DNA of 39,659 nt from an uncultured Bacteroidaceae bacterium (GTDB taxonomy: Bacteria > Bacteroidota > Bacteroidia > Bacteroidales > Bacteroidaceae), in NCBI GenBank assembly GCA_944320965.1, contig CALUJO010000021.1:1-39659 (forward strand). The letters run 5' to 3'. Under the pieces are notes generated by a model. The model was given only the letters and a program-made list of their open reading frames with translations. It had not been told where the DNA came from and did not search any database. The position numbers and the translations under genes were made by a program. This document shows positions 1 through 8,647 of the stretch, one piece after another (position 1 is the stretch's first letter; every line of letters starts with the position of its first letter).

Positions 1-3
1 ATA

Positions 4-37
4 ACAAAGCCCCAGCTTGTCAAAGTCGGGGCTTTGT
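4..37. terminator. Inverted repeat, possible terminator
   Basis: A perfect 10-bp GC-rich stem (ACAAAGCCCC, 4-13, with GGGGCTTTGT, 28-37) encloses a 14-nt loop. No clear T-run follows within the window on either strand, and the left flank is cut off by the window edge. It could be a terminator for a gene lying outside the window. Confidence 0.45.
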
Positions 38-40
38 CAT

Positions 41-74
41 ACAAAAAAGAAGGTGTGCTTTTTGACACACCTTC
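41..74 (-). terminator. Rho-independent terminator of tRNA-Lys
   Basis: A perfect 9-bp stem (49-57 with 66-74, GAAGGTGTG/CACACCTTC) is followed, reading leftward, by six T's (41-48 on the complementary strand). It lies 28 nt beyond the 3' end of tRNA-Lys, so it is the expected end of that transcript. A weaker T-rich flank on the other side might also stop rightward transcription. Confidence 0.8.
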
Positions 75-101
75 TTTATTTATTTTGTTATTATCTTCAA
101 G

Positions 102-174
102 TGATCCGCTTGGGGCTCGAACCCAAGACCCCAACATTAAAAGTGTTGTGCTCTACCTGCTGAGCTAGCGAATC
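102..174 (-). tRNA. tRNA-Lys (anticodon TTT)
   Basis: The complementary strand folds into a full 73-nt cloverleaf. Its acceptor stem is GATTCGC/GCGGATC with discriminator A. The D-arm contains AGCTCAGCAGGTAGAGC. The anticodon stem CAACA/TGTTG encloses loop CTTTTAA, giving anticodon TTT, and the T-arm carries TTCGAGC. The 3' CCA is not encoded, so it must be added after transcription. Confidence 0.97.
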
Positions 175-210
175 AATCCTTTGTACAAAGCCTTGCTGGC
201 ATTTGCGTTG

Positions 211-218
211 CAAAGATA
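211..218 (-). promoter_or_regulatory. Promoter -7 box of tRNA-Lys
   Basis: The complementary strand reads TATCTTTG, an exact match to the Bacteroidetes -7 consensus TAnnTTTG, about 37 nt upstream of the mature tRNA 5' end. No clear -33 TTTG is seen at the right distance. Confidence 0.6.
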
Positions 219-269
219 ATACTTTATTTTTAAATAATCTAATAAATTTAATCTTTTTGTAATATCAAA

Positions 270-1733
270 TTAAAACAAACGTTCTCTTCCCATATCCAAG
301 CGAAGAAATATGAACAATAGCGTGGTAAATCCCCATAATGAAGAACCACCATAACTGAAAAAAGGCAAAGGAATACCGATAACAGGGACAAGCCCCAATA
401 CCATCCCCACATTTATAAAGACATGGAACATAAATATTCCTGCCACACAATACCCGTAAACTCGGGCAAAGACAGTATTCTGCCGTTCTGCAAGGAAAAT
501 CAAACGTAATATAAAGATTATGTAAAGTATCAATACAAATGATGAGCCGATAAATCCCTGCTCCTCACCTATAGTACAGAATATAAAGTCTGTATCCTGC
601 TCAGGTACATATTTCAACTTTGTCTGTGTTCCGTTAAGGAAACCTTTACCGGCAAAGCCGCCCGAACCTATCGCAATCTTGGACTGATTTACATTATATC
701 CAGCTCCGGCAAGGTCTTCTTTCATTCCAAAAAGCACTTCTATACGTACTCTTTGATGATCCTGAAGTACTGACTGGAAAATATAATTGGAGAAATACAG
801 GAACACAATACTACCAAGACAGAACAGAGCCACAAGTATATAACTGCTTATTCGCAATATCAGCCACCTGTAAACAAAGTAAAGGGCAATCATAATGTTT
901 ACGGCAAGAAGAAGATACGAAACGTTAAACGGATATATGTAAACCGCAGTAATTATACCTGCTGCAATTACTCCGGCCGATATATACACTATCATCTTAA
1001 GATTCTTCTCCTTTTTCATGTATATATAAGCCATTGAAAGGGTAAAAACGGTTATTAGAAGCATGACAATGAAAATACCTTCGGATGTAGTACCTTCAAT
1101 CATCATATTATTCCCATACTTTATTCCGATAACAAAATATACAACAGCTGCAAATCCGGAAAAGGGCAATGCACCAGGCAGCCCTTCCCTGTATAGCATT
1201 ATAAAGAAAGAGAAGAATACAAGGGCAGAACCGGTCTCACTCTGTAGCACAATTGTCAGAAGAGGTACAAATATGACAAGCATAACCTGCGCGAAATACT
1301 TCCACTTTTGTATATTGAAAGAATAATTGCTCATGACCTTTGCCAGCATAAGCGATGTTGTAAACTTGGCAAACTCTGCCGGCTGTACGTTAACAGGACC
1401 AAGATGTATCCAGCTTTTTGACCCTTTTACATCCTCGGCAATAAAGATTGTTGCTATAAGAACCAGCACCATCGCAATATAAAGGTACGATGATATCCCC
1501 TCATACATTTTATCGTCAAGCATAAGAAGCACGAAACCCAGACCAAGCGAACAGCATATCCAGACAAGCTGTTTACCGGATCTTGTATCAAAATCAAAAA
1601 AGCCAGGCTGCGCAAAATCATAGCTTGCACCGCATACACTGAACCATCCAAGTATGACAAGCAGCAGATAAAACGCAACAGTAATCCAATCCAGATTCTT
1701 CCAAAGATTATTTCTTCCGTAACTTGTACTCAT
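270..1733 (-). CDS. rodA: RodA, SEDS-family peptidoglycan polymerase
   Basis: This 487-aa multi-spanning inner-membrane protein begins with a short cytoplasmic tail and alternates strongly hydrophobic segments to its end. The C-terminal half has the SEDS signature around DTDFIFCTIGEEQGFIG and the late VPVIGIPLPFFSYGGSS segment conserved in RodA/FtsW. RodA polymerises glycan strands from lipid II in partnership with a class B PBP. Here its ATG overlaps the last 26 bases of mrdA, so translational coupling with that partner is likely. At 487 aa it is longer than Escherichia coli RodA (370 aa), because of extra hydrophobic sequence in the middle; this size is common in Bacteroidetes. It is the last gene of the leftward mre cluster. 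No hairpin terminator is visible between its stop and the tRNA-Lys promoter. Confidence 0.96.
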   Translation of the reverse strand: MSTSYGRNNLWKNLDWITVAFYLLLVILGWFSVCGASYDFAQPGFFDFDTRSGKQLVWICCSLGLGFVLLMLDDKMYEGISSYLYIAMVLVLIATIFIAEDVKGSKSWIHLGPVNVQPAEFAKFTTSLMLAKVMSNYSFNIQKWKYFAQVMLVIFVPLLTIVLQSETGSALVFFSFFIMLYREGLPGALPFSGFAAVVYFVIGIKYGNNMMIEGTTSEGIFIVMLLITVFTLSMAYIYMKKEKNLKMIVYISAGVIAAGIITAVYIYPFNVSYLLLAVNIMIALYFVYRWLILRISSYILVALFCLGSIVFLYFSNYIFQSVLQDHQRVRIEVLFGMKEDLAGAGYNVNQSKIAIGSGGFAGKGFLNGTQTKLKYVPEQDTDFIFCTIGEEQGFIGSSFVLILYIIFILRLIFLAERQNTVFARVYGYCVAGIFMFHVFINVGMVLGLVPVIGIPLPFFSYGGSSLWGFTTLLFIFLRLDMGRERLF

Positions 1734-3579
1734 AAGGGATAAGATTTGTATTACTTATTTGGTCAATAAGATATTCTCTTTCAGGCGCTATACTGCCTTT
1801 AAGATATTTTTCTATCATCAAAGCACCTATAGGCACCGCCCATGTAGCTCCGAATCCGCCGTTCTCAACATAAACCGATATAGCTATTTTGGGAGAATCC
1901 ATAGGTGCGAATCCCATAAATATGGAATGGTCGACACCACGGTTCTGCGCTGTTCCGGTTTTTCCGCAAATGTCAAGTCCAGGAATATTTGCCCTGCGGC
2001 AAGTAGCTCCGTAATCAGAACCGACAACAGCACCACGCATTCCCTTAACTGCTATTTCATAATACTCCGGATTAATACCGGTATATTTCCATTCTTTATA
2101 TTTACTGTCTACATCCTTTCCTTCTATTTCCTTTACAAGATGAGGAATTATATATTTTCCCCTGTTAGCTATTGTAGCAGCCTGATTGGCAATCTGTATA
2201 GGTGTAGCAAGGATTTCGCCCTGACCTATCGCTATACTTATGACATTCAATGCTCTCCATCTCGGACCAAGAAACTTGGCATAATACTGATAGTTCGGTA
2301 TAAGTCCGCGCTTCTCGCCCGGCAAGTCAATTCCAAGCTTATAGCCGAATCCCATAGCCACCATATAGTCCTTCCATTTTGTAACAGATTCTTCCATATT
2401 CCTGTAATTCTTGCTCTCGAACATTCTCCACAGTCCCCAACAGAAATAGGCATTGCATGAAGTTGAAAGGGCATTCTGGAAGTTAATAGGAGAAGGGTGT
2501 CCGTGGCATCCCAGCCTCATGCCGGGAATGACAAACCCTCCATGACATGGAAATGTCGTTTGCGGAGTTGTAATCCCTTCCTGAAGGAATATAAGTCCCT
2601 GGGCGGGCTTGAATGTTGAACCGGGAGGATATGCTGCCATGATGGCACGGTTGAACAGAGGCTTTGTAGGGTCCTGTTCAAGTCTGTGATGACTGTTTCC
2701 CCTTTCACGGCCGACCATTATTCCCGGGTCGTATGACGGAGCTGAAACAAGACATAATATTTCACCGGTAGATGGCTCAATAGCCACAATACTACCCATT
2801 TTTCCCTGCATAAGCTGCTCCCCAAGCTTCTGGAGCTCGGCATCAATTCCCAAAGTAAGATTTCTTCCCGGAACCGGAGCAACGTCATATATACCGTTCA
2901 TATACCTGCCCTGTATCCTGCCTCTCGCATCCCTGAGCAGAACCTCTACGCCTTTTACACCACGAAGGTCTTCCTCATAATATTTTTCTATCCCGAGTTT
3001 CCCTACATAGTCCCCGCTTACATAGTAGCCTGTAGTATCCCTTTCAAGTTCTGAAGAAGATATTTCGCCTATATCACCCAACACATGGGGCGCATTAGGG
3101 CTAGTATATTGTCGGATTGTTCTGCGCTGCACATAAAATCCCGGAAACTTGAACAGCTTTTCCTGCATACGGGCTGCATCCTGAGGACCAAGTTGTGAAA
3201 TAAGTTTCTGATGTGTGTAATAGGAATAACCGGGATTCAGCCTTCTGTTCTTGATCCTTGCCATTCTCTGCCTGAACTCTTCAACAGAGATATTAAGCGT
3301 ACTGCAAAGAGCTGCAGTATCCAAATCTTCAATTTCTTTAGGGACGAAAAGCACATCATAGGTCGGCTGGTTGTAAACCATCAAATTTCCGTTTCTGTCA
3401 TACACATTTCCGCGGGCAGGATAAACCGTACGTTTAAGAAAAGCATTACTGTCGGCATTGCGTTTGTACTCATCACTCATAATCTGAAGGGAGAACAAAC
3501 GTATTATATAGATAAGAATTACCGTAACGGCAACTCCACCTATTACATACATGCGATTCCTGTATAAATTGTTTTTCAC
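1708..3579 (-). CDS. mrdA: Penicillin-binding protein 2 (transpeptidase of the elongasome)
   Basis: This 623-aa class B PBP crosslinks peptidoglycan during side-wall growth and works with RodA. An N-terminal membrane anchor (about residues 11-30) precedes the PBP dimerisation domain, which contains the conserved RGNVYDRNG. The transpeptidase domain holds all three active-site motifs: S321-TFK (catalytic serine), S374-CN and K540-TGT. Length and motif spacing are normal for the family. The start is GTG at 3579, preceded by an AGG-containing sequence; it lies 6 bases downstream of the mreD stop codon, so the genes are almost certainly cotranscribed. It overlaps rodA at its 3' end. Confidence 0.97.
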   Translation of the reverse strand: MKNNLYRNRMYVIGGVAVTVILIYIIRLFSLQIMSDEYKRNADSNAFLKRTVYPARGNVYDRNGNLMVYNQPTYDVLFVPKEIEDLDTAALCSTLNISVEEFRQRMARIKNRRLNPGYSYYTHQKLISQLGPQDAARMQEKLFKFPGFYVQRRTIRQYTSPNAPHVLGDIGEISSSELERDTTGYYVSGDYVGKLGIEKYYEEDLRGVKGVEVLLRDARGRIQGRYMNGIYDVAPVPGRNLTLGIDAELQKLGEQLMQGKMGSIVAIEPSTGEILCLVSAPSYDPGIMVGRERGNSHHRLEQDPTKPLFNRAIMAAYPPGSTFKPAQGLIFLQEGITTPQTTFPCHGGFVIPGMRLGCHGHPSPINFQNALSTSCNAYFCWGLWRMFESKNYRNMEESVTKWKDYMVAMGFGYKLGIDLPGEKRGLIPNYQYYAKFLGPRWRALNVISIAIGQGEILATPIQIANQAATIANRGKYIIPHLVKEIEGKDVDSKYKEWKYTGINPEYYEIAVKGMRGAVVGSDYGATCRRANIPGLDICGKTGTAQNRGVDHSIFMGFAPMDSPKIAISVYVENGGFGATWAVPIGALMIEKYLKGSIAPEREYLIDQISNTNLIPYEYKLRKK

Positions 3580-3585
3580 CTTGCC

Positions 3586-4083
3586 TTATTTTCTGATATT
3601 GTCAATTAACAGTATAAATACAACTGTCAGCACGGAACTCAATACAACCCTAAGAATCATTTCACCCACTGATGTAAGTGAAAAATAGCTTACTGCAACA
3701 AGAAACGAATGATGCAGCAAAGCAGAAACAGATACATATTTGGTAAAGGCTCCTATGCCTATTGTCTTTATTGACGGAACGCCCTGCTCCAAGGCATCAC
3801 GGCTTACGAAAAGAGACAGAACATTGGGACGTACAAAAGCAAGAAAGACTGAAGATGCGGCATTTATACCCGGAGAATCCGAGAAGATATCAACCAGAAT
3901 ACCACAAAGGAAAGCCCATAACATCACGCTGTTACGTGACTCATTGACATCGGCTTTCAATATTATATATATATACAGATAAGGAGTTATGTACCCCAAT
4001 ATATTGACATTGTTCAGTACGAGTGCCTGCACAAGTACCAGAACAACCATCCACAAAAGCCTGAATAAAACCGTCTGTACCAT
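3586..4083 (-). CDS. mreD: MreD, rod-shape-determining membrane protein
   Basis: This 165-aa protein is hydrophobic almost throughout, with about five predicted membrane segments, and is the size of other MreD proteins. It retains the family-like region around FLCGILVDIFSDSPGINAAS. MreD is an inner-membrane component linking cytoplasmic MreB to the periplasmic MreC/PBP2 machinery. MreD sequences diverge strongly, so the call rests on size, hydrophobicity and position. Its ATG directly follows the mreC stop codon (TAAATG) and mrdA follows 6 bases later. Confidence 0.9.
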   Translation of the reverse strand: MVQTVLFRLLWMVVLVLVQALVLNNVNILGYITPYLYIYIILKADVNESRNSVMLWAFLCGILVDIFSDSPGINAASSVFLAFVRPNVLSLFVSRDALEQGVPSIKTIGIGAFTKYVSVSALLHHSFLVAVSYFSLTSVGEMILRVVLSSVLTVVFILLIDNIRK

Positions 4084-4911
4084 TTATTTTCCCTTAACTG
4101 TTTCTTCCAGATTAGTCTGTTCTTCGCCCATATTGTTTCTGAAAACCCTGACATCGCTTATATTGCCGAAATCGGTTGACAAATCAACCTTAACAATATA
4201 CGAAAGACCGTCATTATTGTTTGCAACCGACTTGACTGTACCTACAGGAAGCCCCTCTGGGAACACCGAAGAGAAACCGCTTGTCACAATCGTATCTCCT
4301 TCGGCTACTTCGGCATGATTAGGCATATCAAACAAAGTCGCGACTTTTGAATCTCCGCCTGTCCACTTCAGATTACCGAAATAATTGCTGCCTCGTACCT
4401 TACAGCTTATACTTGCCTTGCTGTTCAGTACGGATACCACAAGAGACCTGTTCTCTGATACAAGATAAACAATTCCCACAACACCGCCGGCGCCAATCAC
4501 TCCCATATCGGGAGCTATTCCATCTTCCGCACCTTTATCAAGAGTTATGTAATTGTCATCCTTGTTTATGCTGTTGTTTATTACCCTCGCCTTGAATGTC
4601 TGATACTGTGAGGGCAACAATGATACCGTATCCTTACCCAACTCGGCAACAATGGTTTTCAAACCTGCAAGTTCTGCCTGCAACTGAATATTGCGGTCCA
4701 TGAGTTTTTCATTCTCCGAACGGAGATTAAAATATGAACTTACCGATGAAGTCGTTTCATAGACAGAAGCAGCAAGCTCATTAACCGAAGTGAAAAACAC
4801 ACTGCCCTGATATCTGTTAAAGCGGAACATCAGAACAAAGCATATCAGCTCCAGTCCGAGAAAGACCAGCCAGTAATTATATTTTATCAGGAAGTTTATC
4901 AGATTCCGCAT
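4084..4911 (-). CDS. mreC: MreC, rod-shape-determining protein
   Basis: This 275-aa bitopic protein has a single N-terminal membrane segment (about residues 14-30) and a periplasmic coiled coil (about 60-95, around SENEKLMDRNIQLQAELAGL). The two-lobed beta domain of MreC follows, seen in DKGAEDGIAPDMGVIGAGGVVG and the later VTSGFSSVFPEGLPVGTV. It scaffolds PBP2 and RodA in the elongasome. The gene lies 83 bp after mreB, and that gap holds a strong hairpin listed separately. It abuts mreD with no spacer. Confidence 0.95.
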   Translation of the reverse strand: MRNLINFLIKYNYWLVFLGLELICFVLMFRFNRYQGSVFFTSVNELAASVYETTSSVSSYFNLRSENEKLMDRNIQLQAELAGLKTIVAELGKDTVSLLPSQYQTFKARVINNSINKDDNYITLDKGAEDGIAPDMGVIGAGGVVGIVYLVSENRSLVVSVLNSKASISCKVRGSNYFGNLKWTGGDSKVATLFDMPNHAEVAEGDTIVTSGFSSVFPEGLPVGTVKSVANNNDGLSYIVKVDLSTDFGNISDVRVFRNNMGEEQTNLEETVKGK

Positions 4912-4932
4912 ACACAGCCTTTTTTACAAGCA

Positions 4933-4971
4933 ATCGCCTGCACCGGTCTTTATAAGACCAATGCACGCGAT
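4933..4971 (-). promoter_or_regulatory. Intercistronic hairpin between mreB and mreC
   Basis: The 39-nt segment folds in the leftward mRNA into a long stem with blocks of 5, 4 and 6 bp separated by a 1-nt and a 2-nt mismatch, closed by a 3-nt loop. No T-run follows (TGCTTGTAAAAAAG), so it is not a classic terminator. Inference: it may mark an mRNA-processing or stability boundary that lets mreB accumulate above mreC and mreD. Confidence 0.6.
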
Positions 4972-4994
4972 TAATATAATAATCCACAAAAACA

Positions 4995-6017
4995 TTATCT
5001 CATCAGGAATGAGAATTTGTTTATATTCTTCAAAGCAATACCTGTACCCTTTGCAACCGCATGAAGAGGATCATCGGCAACATGGAACTGAATGTTGATT
5101 TTGTCAGAAAGTCGTTTTGCAAGTCCGCGCAACAAAGCCCCACCACCTGAAAGATAAATACCATTCTTCACGATATCCGCATAAAGTTCCGGCTGTGTAT
5201 TTTCAAGAGCAGTCAGAACCGCTGTCTCAATCTTTGAGATTGTCTTGTCTAGACAGTGCGCAATTTCCTGATAACATACCGGCACTTCCATCGGAAGGGC
5301 TGTAATACGGTTAGGACCATGCACAATATAGTCTTCCGGAGCCTCATCTCCAAGTTCTGTAATCGCAGCACCTACGTTGATTTTAATACGTTCTGCCATA
5401 CGCTCACTGACTTTGATATTATGCTGACGGCTCATATATTCCTGAATGTCGGCAGTAAGGTCATCTCCTGCAACACGGATTGAATTGTTCAAAACAAGTC
5501 CGCCAAGCGAAATAACAGCAATTTCTGTAGTACCGCCACCTATATCAACAATCATGTTTCCTTCGGGGGCCTCAACATCTATACCTATACCTATTGCGGC
5601 AGCCATAGGTTCAAAAATCAGATAGACATCACGTCCTCCCGCATGTTCAGCAGAGTCTCGCACGGCACGCAGCTCAACTTCAGTACTTCCCGACGGTACA
5701 CCGATTACCATTCGCAACGACGGAGCAAAAAGTCTGTTACGGGGATTGACCATTTTTATCATACCCCTAATCATTTGTTCGCACGCATAGAAATCGGCAA
5801 TAACCCCGTCTCTCAAAGGACGGATTGTCTTTATCTTGTCATGTACTTTTTCATACATCATCTTTGCCTGCCCGCCCACGGCAATTGTCTTGTCTGTACG
5901 GCGGTCAAGGGCAACGACAGAAGGCTCGTCAACTACAATCTTGTCATTGGTTATAATGATAGTGTTTGCAGTACCCAAGTCCATCGCTATATCCTGCGTG
6001 AATGAAAACCATCCCAC
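4995..6017 (-). CDS. mreB: MreB, actin-like rod-shape-determining ATPase
   Basis: This 340-aa actin homologue polymerises under the inner membrane and directs the PBP2-RodA machinery. The N-terminal phosphate-1 loop is D13-LGTANTI, phosphate-2 is D158-IGGGTTE, and the C-terminal adenosine motif is SGGGALLRGL. The start is GTG at 6017 (encoding MGWFSFTQDIAMDLGT). An AGGAG Shine-Dalgarno sequence sits 9 nt upstream, which is unusual because this phylum generally lacks such sites. It lies 69 bp after purH. A hairpin in that gap may partly separate the two transcripts. Confidence 0.97.
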   Translation of the reverse strand: MGWFSFTQDIAMDLGTANTIIITNDKIVVDEPSVVALDRRTDKTIAVGGQAKMMYEKVHDKIKTIRPLRDGVIADFYACEQMIRGMIKMVNPRNRLFAPSLRMVIGVPSGSTEVELRAVRDSAEHAGGRDVYLIFEPMAAAIGIGIDVEAPEGNMIVDIGGGTTEIAVISLGGLVLNNSIRVAGDDLTADIQEYMSRQHNIKVSERMAERIKINVGAAITELGDEAPEDYIVHGPNRITALPMEVPVCYQEIAHCLDKTISKIETAVLTALENTQPELYADIVKNGIYLSGGGALLRGLAKRLSDKINIQFHVADDPLHAVAKGTGIALKNINKFSFLMR

Positions 6018-6049
6018 TGTAAGTATCTCCTATATTTTTATGTTAGAAA

Positions 6050-6080
6050 TGTTTCCGGGGCATTTCTGCATCCGGAAACA
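6050..6080 (-). terminator. Hairpin between purH and mreB
   Basis: A perfect 9-bp stem (TGTTTCCGG/CCGGAAACA, 6050-6058 and 6072-6080) with a 13-nt loop follows the purH stop codon by 6 bases in the leftward direction. The downstream tail is A/T-rich but has only short T-runs, so it is a weak terminator or processing hairpin. Confidence 0.5.
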
Positions 6081-6086
6081 GGCATA

Positions 6087-7610
6087 TTAATGTTTAAAAT
6101 GACGGATTCCTGTTGTTACCATTGCGATACCGTGTTCATTGCAATAGTCAAAAGACAACTGGTCCTTTATTGAACCGCCCGGCTGGATAACAGCTGTTAT
6201 GCCTTCGTTGCCTGCAATCTCAACACAGTCAGGGAACGGGAAGAACGCATCAGATGCCATTACTGCTCCGTGAAGGTCGAAACCAAATGATTTAGCTTTT
6301 TCTATTGCATGTTTCAGGGCGTCAACACGTGATGTCTGTCCAACACCGCTCGCGATAAGCTGACGGTTCTTTGCAAGAACAATAGCATTTGACTTGCTGT
6401 TCTTTACAATCTTGTTTGCAAACAGCATATCGTCAATCTCACTGTCGGTTGCCTGTTTTGTTGTTACGCTTGTAAGGTCTTCGCGTGTTTCAACCTTAAG
6501 GTCACGGTCCTGAACAAGAACACCGTTAAGAATTGAACGGTACTGGCGCTTTGGAAGTGCTGCATCCTTGCGTACAAGGATGATTCTGTTCTTCTTCTGA
6601 TAAAGAATCTCAAGAGCTTCCATATCATAGTCCGGTGCAATGATAACTTCGAAGAATATCTTGTTTACTTCTTCAGCAGTAGCTTTGTCAACAGGACGGT
6701 TTGTTACAAGTACACCGCCGAATGCTGAAAGCGGGTCACCGGCAAGCGCATCTTTCCAAGCATCAACCAATGTTTCACGTGAAGCAAGTCCGCAAGCGTT
6801 GTTATGCTTCAATACAGCGAATGTTGTTTCGGTAAATTCGTCAATCAAATCAACTGCAGCATTTATGTCAAGCAGGTTGTTGTATGAGATTTCCTTTCCG
6901 TGAAGCTGTTCAAACATAGCATTGAAGTCACCGTAGAACATACCTTTCTGGTGAGGGTTTTCACCATAACGCAAAGGCTTCTCGCCGTTTACTGCAGAAC
7001 GGAATGAAGAATTATTGTCTCTGTCAAAATAATTGAATATAGCACTGTCATAATATGAAGAAACGCCGAATGCTTCTTTTGCAAACCACATTCTGTCTTC
7101 AATTGTTGTGCTTGCTCCAAATTCTGTAAGGATATCAAGGAACGGACGGTACTGAGCCTGTGAAGCAATGATAACAACATCCTTATAGTTCTTTGCTCCG
7201 GCACGAATCAGTGAAATTCCACCTATATCAATCTTCTCTATTATATCAGCATGACTTGCACCTGAAGCAACTGTTGCCTCAAAAGGATACAAATCCACAA
7301 TTACCAAATCAATCTCAGGTATCTCATACTGCTCTATCTGCTTGAGATCCTGTTCCATTTCACGACGACACAATATACCACCGAACACTTTAGGATGCAA
7401 TGTCTTTACTCTTCCTCCAAGGATTGAAGGATATGAAGTCAAATCTTCAACGGCAGCACACTCGTAGCCAAGTGACTCAATGAACTGGCGTGTTCCGCCT
7501 GTTGACAAAAACTTTACACCATCATCGTGCAATCTTGTAATAATCTCGTCAAGCCCTTCCTTGTGATAAACTGAAACGAGGGCGGTTTTAATCTTTTTTC
7601 TCTCTGACAT
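6087..7610 (-). CDS. purH: Bifunctional AICAR transformylase/IMP cyclohydrolase
   Basis: This 507-aa enzyme performs the last two steps of de novo purine synthesis: formylation of AICAR with 10-formyl-THF, then ring closure to IMP. The N-terminal methylglyoxal-synthase-like cyclohydrolase domain shows LVSVYHKEGL and STGGT (residues 36-40). The transformylase domain begins near LRYGENPHQ and contains the catalytic KHNNACG. Length is close to the usual 510-530 aa. It is the first gene of the leftward block that continues into mreBCD, and its TAnnTTTG box lies about 35 bp upstream of the ATG. Confidence 0.97.
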   Translation of the reverse strand: MSERKKIKTALVSVYHKEGLDEIITRLHDDGVKFLSTGGTRQFIESLGYECAAVEDLTSYPSILGGRVKTLHPKVFGGILCRREMEQDLKQIEQYEIPEIDLVIVDLYPFEATVASGASHADIIEKIDIGGISLIRAGAKNYKDVVIIASQAQYRPFLDILTEFGASTTIEDRMWFAKEAFGVSSYYDSAIFNYFDRDNNSSFRSAVNGEKPLRYGENPHQKGMFYGDFNAMFEQLHGKEISYNNLLDINAAVDLIDEFTETTFAVLKHNNACGLASRETLVDAWKDALAGDPLSAFGGVLVTNRPVDKATAEEVNKIFFEVIIAPDYDMEALEILYQKKNRIILVRKDAALPKRQYRSILNGVLVQDRDLKVETREDLTSVTTKQATDSEIDDMLFANKIVKNSKSNAIVLAKNRQLIASGVGQTSRVDALKHAIEKAKSFGFDLHGAVMASDAFFPFPDCVEIAGNEGITAVIQPGGSIKDQLSFDYCNEHGIAMVTTGIRHFKH

Positions 7611-7644
7611 CGGTTATGGGTTTATTGTTTTTTATTTTAAAGCG

Positions 7645-7652
7645 CAAAAATA
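7645..7652 (-). promoter_or_regulatory. Promoter -7 box of purH
   Basis: The complementary strand reads TATTTTTG (TAnnTTTG consensus), 35 nt upstream of the purH ATG. No well-placed TTTG -33 element is visible. With no clear terminator after comF, readthrough from that operon is also possible. Confidence 0.5.
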
Positions 7653-7770
7653 CTAAATACTTATAAAAGGGAGTAATATATTGCAAGTTTTATTGTTTTT
7701 TTAATTCAAAAAACATCAGTTTGCCAACTGTTAAATAAAAATACGGTCAGACTGTCATGTTTACAAGCGC

Positions 7771-7884
7771 ATGTTTTTCGGCAAAAGCCTACTGCCTTTT
7801 CACCAAAAACATTAAACATTTTCACCTAAAACATAGAAGGTTTTAACCAAAAACATTAAATATTTTTTCACTGAATACTTATTC
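7771..7884. repeat. 22-bp degenerate tandem array with an inverted leading unit
   Basis: Within the 336-bp gap between comF and purH, three direct units of exactly 22 bp start at 7797, 7819 and 7841 (TTTTCACCAAAAACATTAAA-like), and a decayed fourth starts near 7863. An inverted copy at 7771-7787 can pair with 7796-7812 through 8-bp and 5-bp blocks. The rest of the gap is A/T-rich, with no coding potential seen. There are no unique spacers, so this is not a CRISPR array. Confidence 0.65.
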
Positions 7885-7946
7885 TTGAAAAACATTGCAA
7901 CAATTTAGACAAAAGTAAGTTTCAAGGCAAGTATATGAAATATATA

Positions 7947-8633
7947 TTACCCATTGGTAACTGCAAGGGCAAGTATTGATATGGATTTGCATTTTCCTTC
8001 AAGTTCGGCAGCAGCCGACATTATTGTAGCCCCAGTTGTCAGTATATCATCAACAAGTATAATATTTTTTCCAAGACATAAAGATTCATCATTCAATCTG
8101 AAAATTCCTGCCACATTCTCCAGTCTTTCAACAGCAGTGAGCGATGTCTGGCTCTTATTGTTTCCGGTCCTTTCAAGGACATCGGCAACACTGATACCGA
8201 TTTTTTCTGACAATCCGCGCGCAATAAGCTCTGCCTGGTTATATCCACGCTCCCTCAGTCTTCTCTTGTGCAGAGGCAAAGGCACAATACAATCAGCTTC
8301 TTCAAAAAAATTCTTTGGAATCAGAATATCTGCCATAACATGTCCCATCTCAACCGCAAGGTCACTGCGGCCGCCATATTTTATCTTTTCTATTATACGG
8401 TGAAGTTCCGAACCGTGAAAATAGCAGAAAACGGCTGTTGCCTTGCTTATTCTGACTGTTCCCGGCAGACTTGCCGTTATACTGTTGTCATTGAAATTGG
8501 AATCAGGATAGAGAGGCAAAGCCATAAGACATGAAAGGCAAAGTCCTCTGTCATGCCTGCCCAGTCTTTTTCCACAAACGGGACAAATCCGTGGAAAAAG
8601 CAAATTGAAGAAAGATGTAAGCAGGCTATCCAT
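7947..8633 (-). CDS. ComF-family phosphoribosyltransferase-like protein
   Basis: This 228-aa protein has an N-terminal zinc ribbon (C17-PVC and C32-LSC) followed by a phosphoribosyltransferase fold. The fold carries the family YNQAELIA segment (131-138) and a PRPP-binding loop, VDDILTTGAT (194-203). ComF/GntX proteins are linked to DNA uptake in naturally competent bacteria, but the biochemical activity is uncertain and no other competence genes are present here. It is the third gene of prmC-recX-comF, starting 14 bp after recX. Confidence 0.9.
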   Translation of the reverse strand: MDSLLTSFFNLLFPRICPVCGKRLGRHDRGLCLSCLMALPLYPDSNFNDNSITASLPGTVRISKATAVFCYFHGSELHRIIEKIKYGGRSDLAVEMGHVMADILIPKNFFEEADCIVPLPLHKRRLRERGYNQAELIARGLSEKIGISVADVLERTGNNKSQTSLTAVERLENVAGIFRLNDESLCLGKNIILVDDILTTGATIMSAAAELEGKCKSISILALAVTNG

Positions 8634-8647
8634 TTCAAGACTATTGT

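Noticed and set aside
1759..2460. 233-aa open frame antisense to mrdA
   Set aside because: It is fully inside a conserved gene, has low-complexity composition and no start signals. It is a shadow frame.
7797..7862. Possible CRISPR array
   Set aside because: The 22-bp units are directly adjacent and degenerate, with no spacers, and no cas genes are present.
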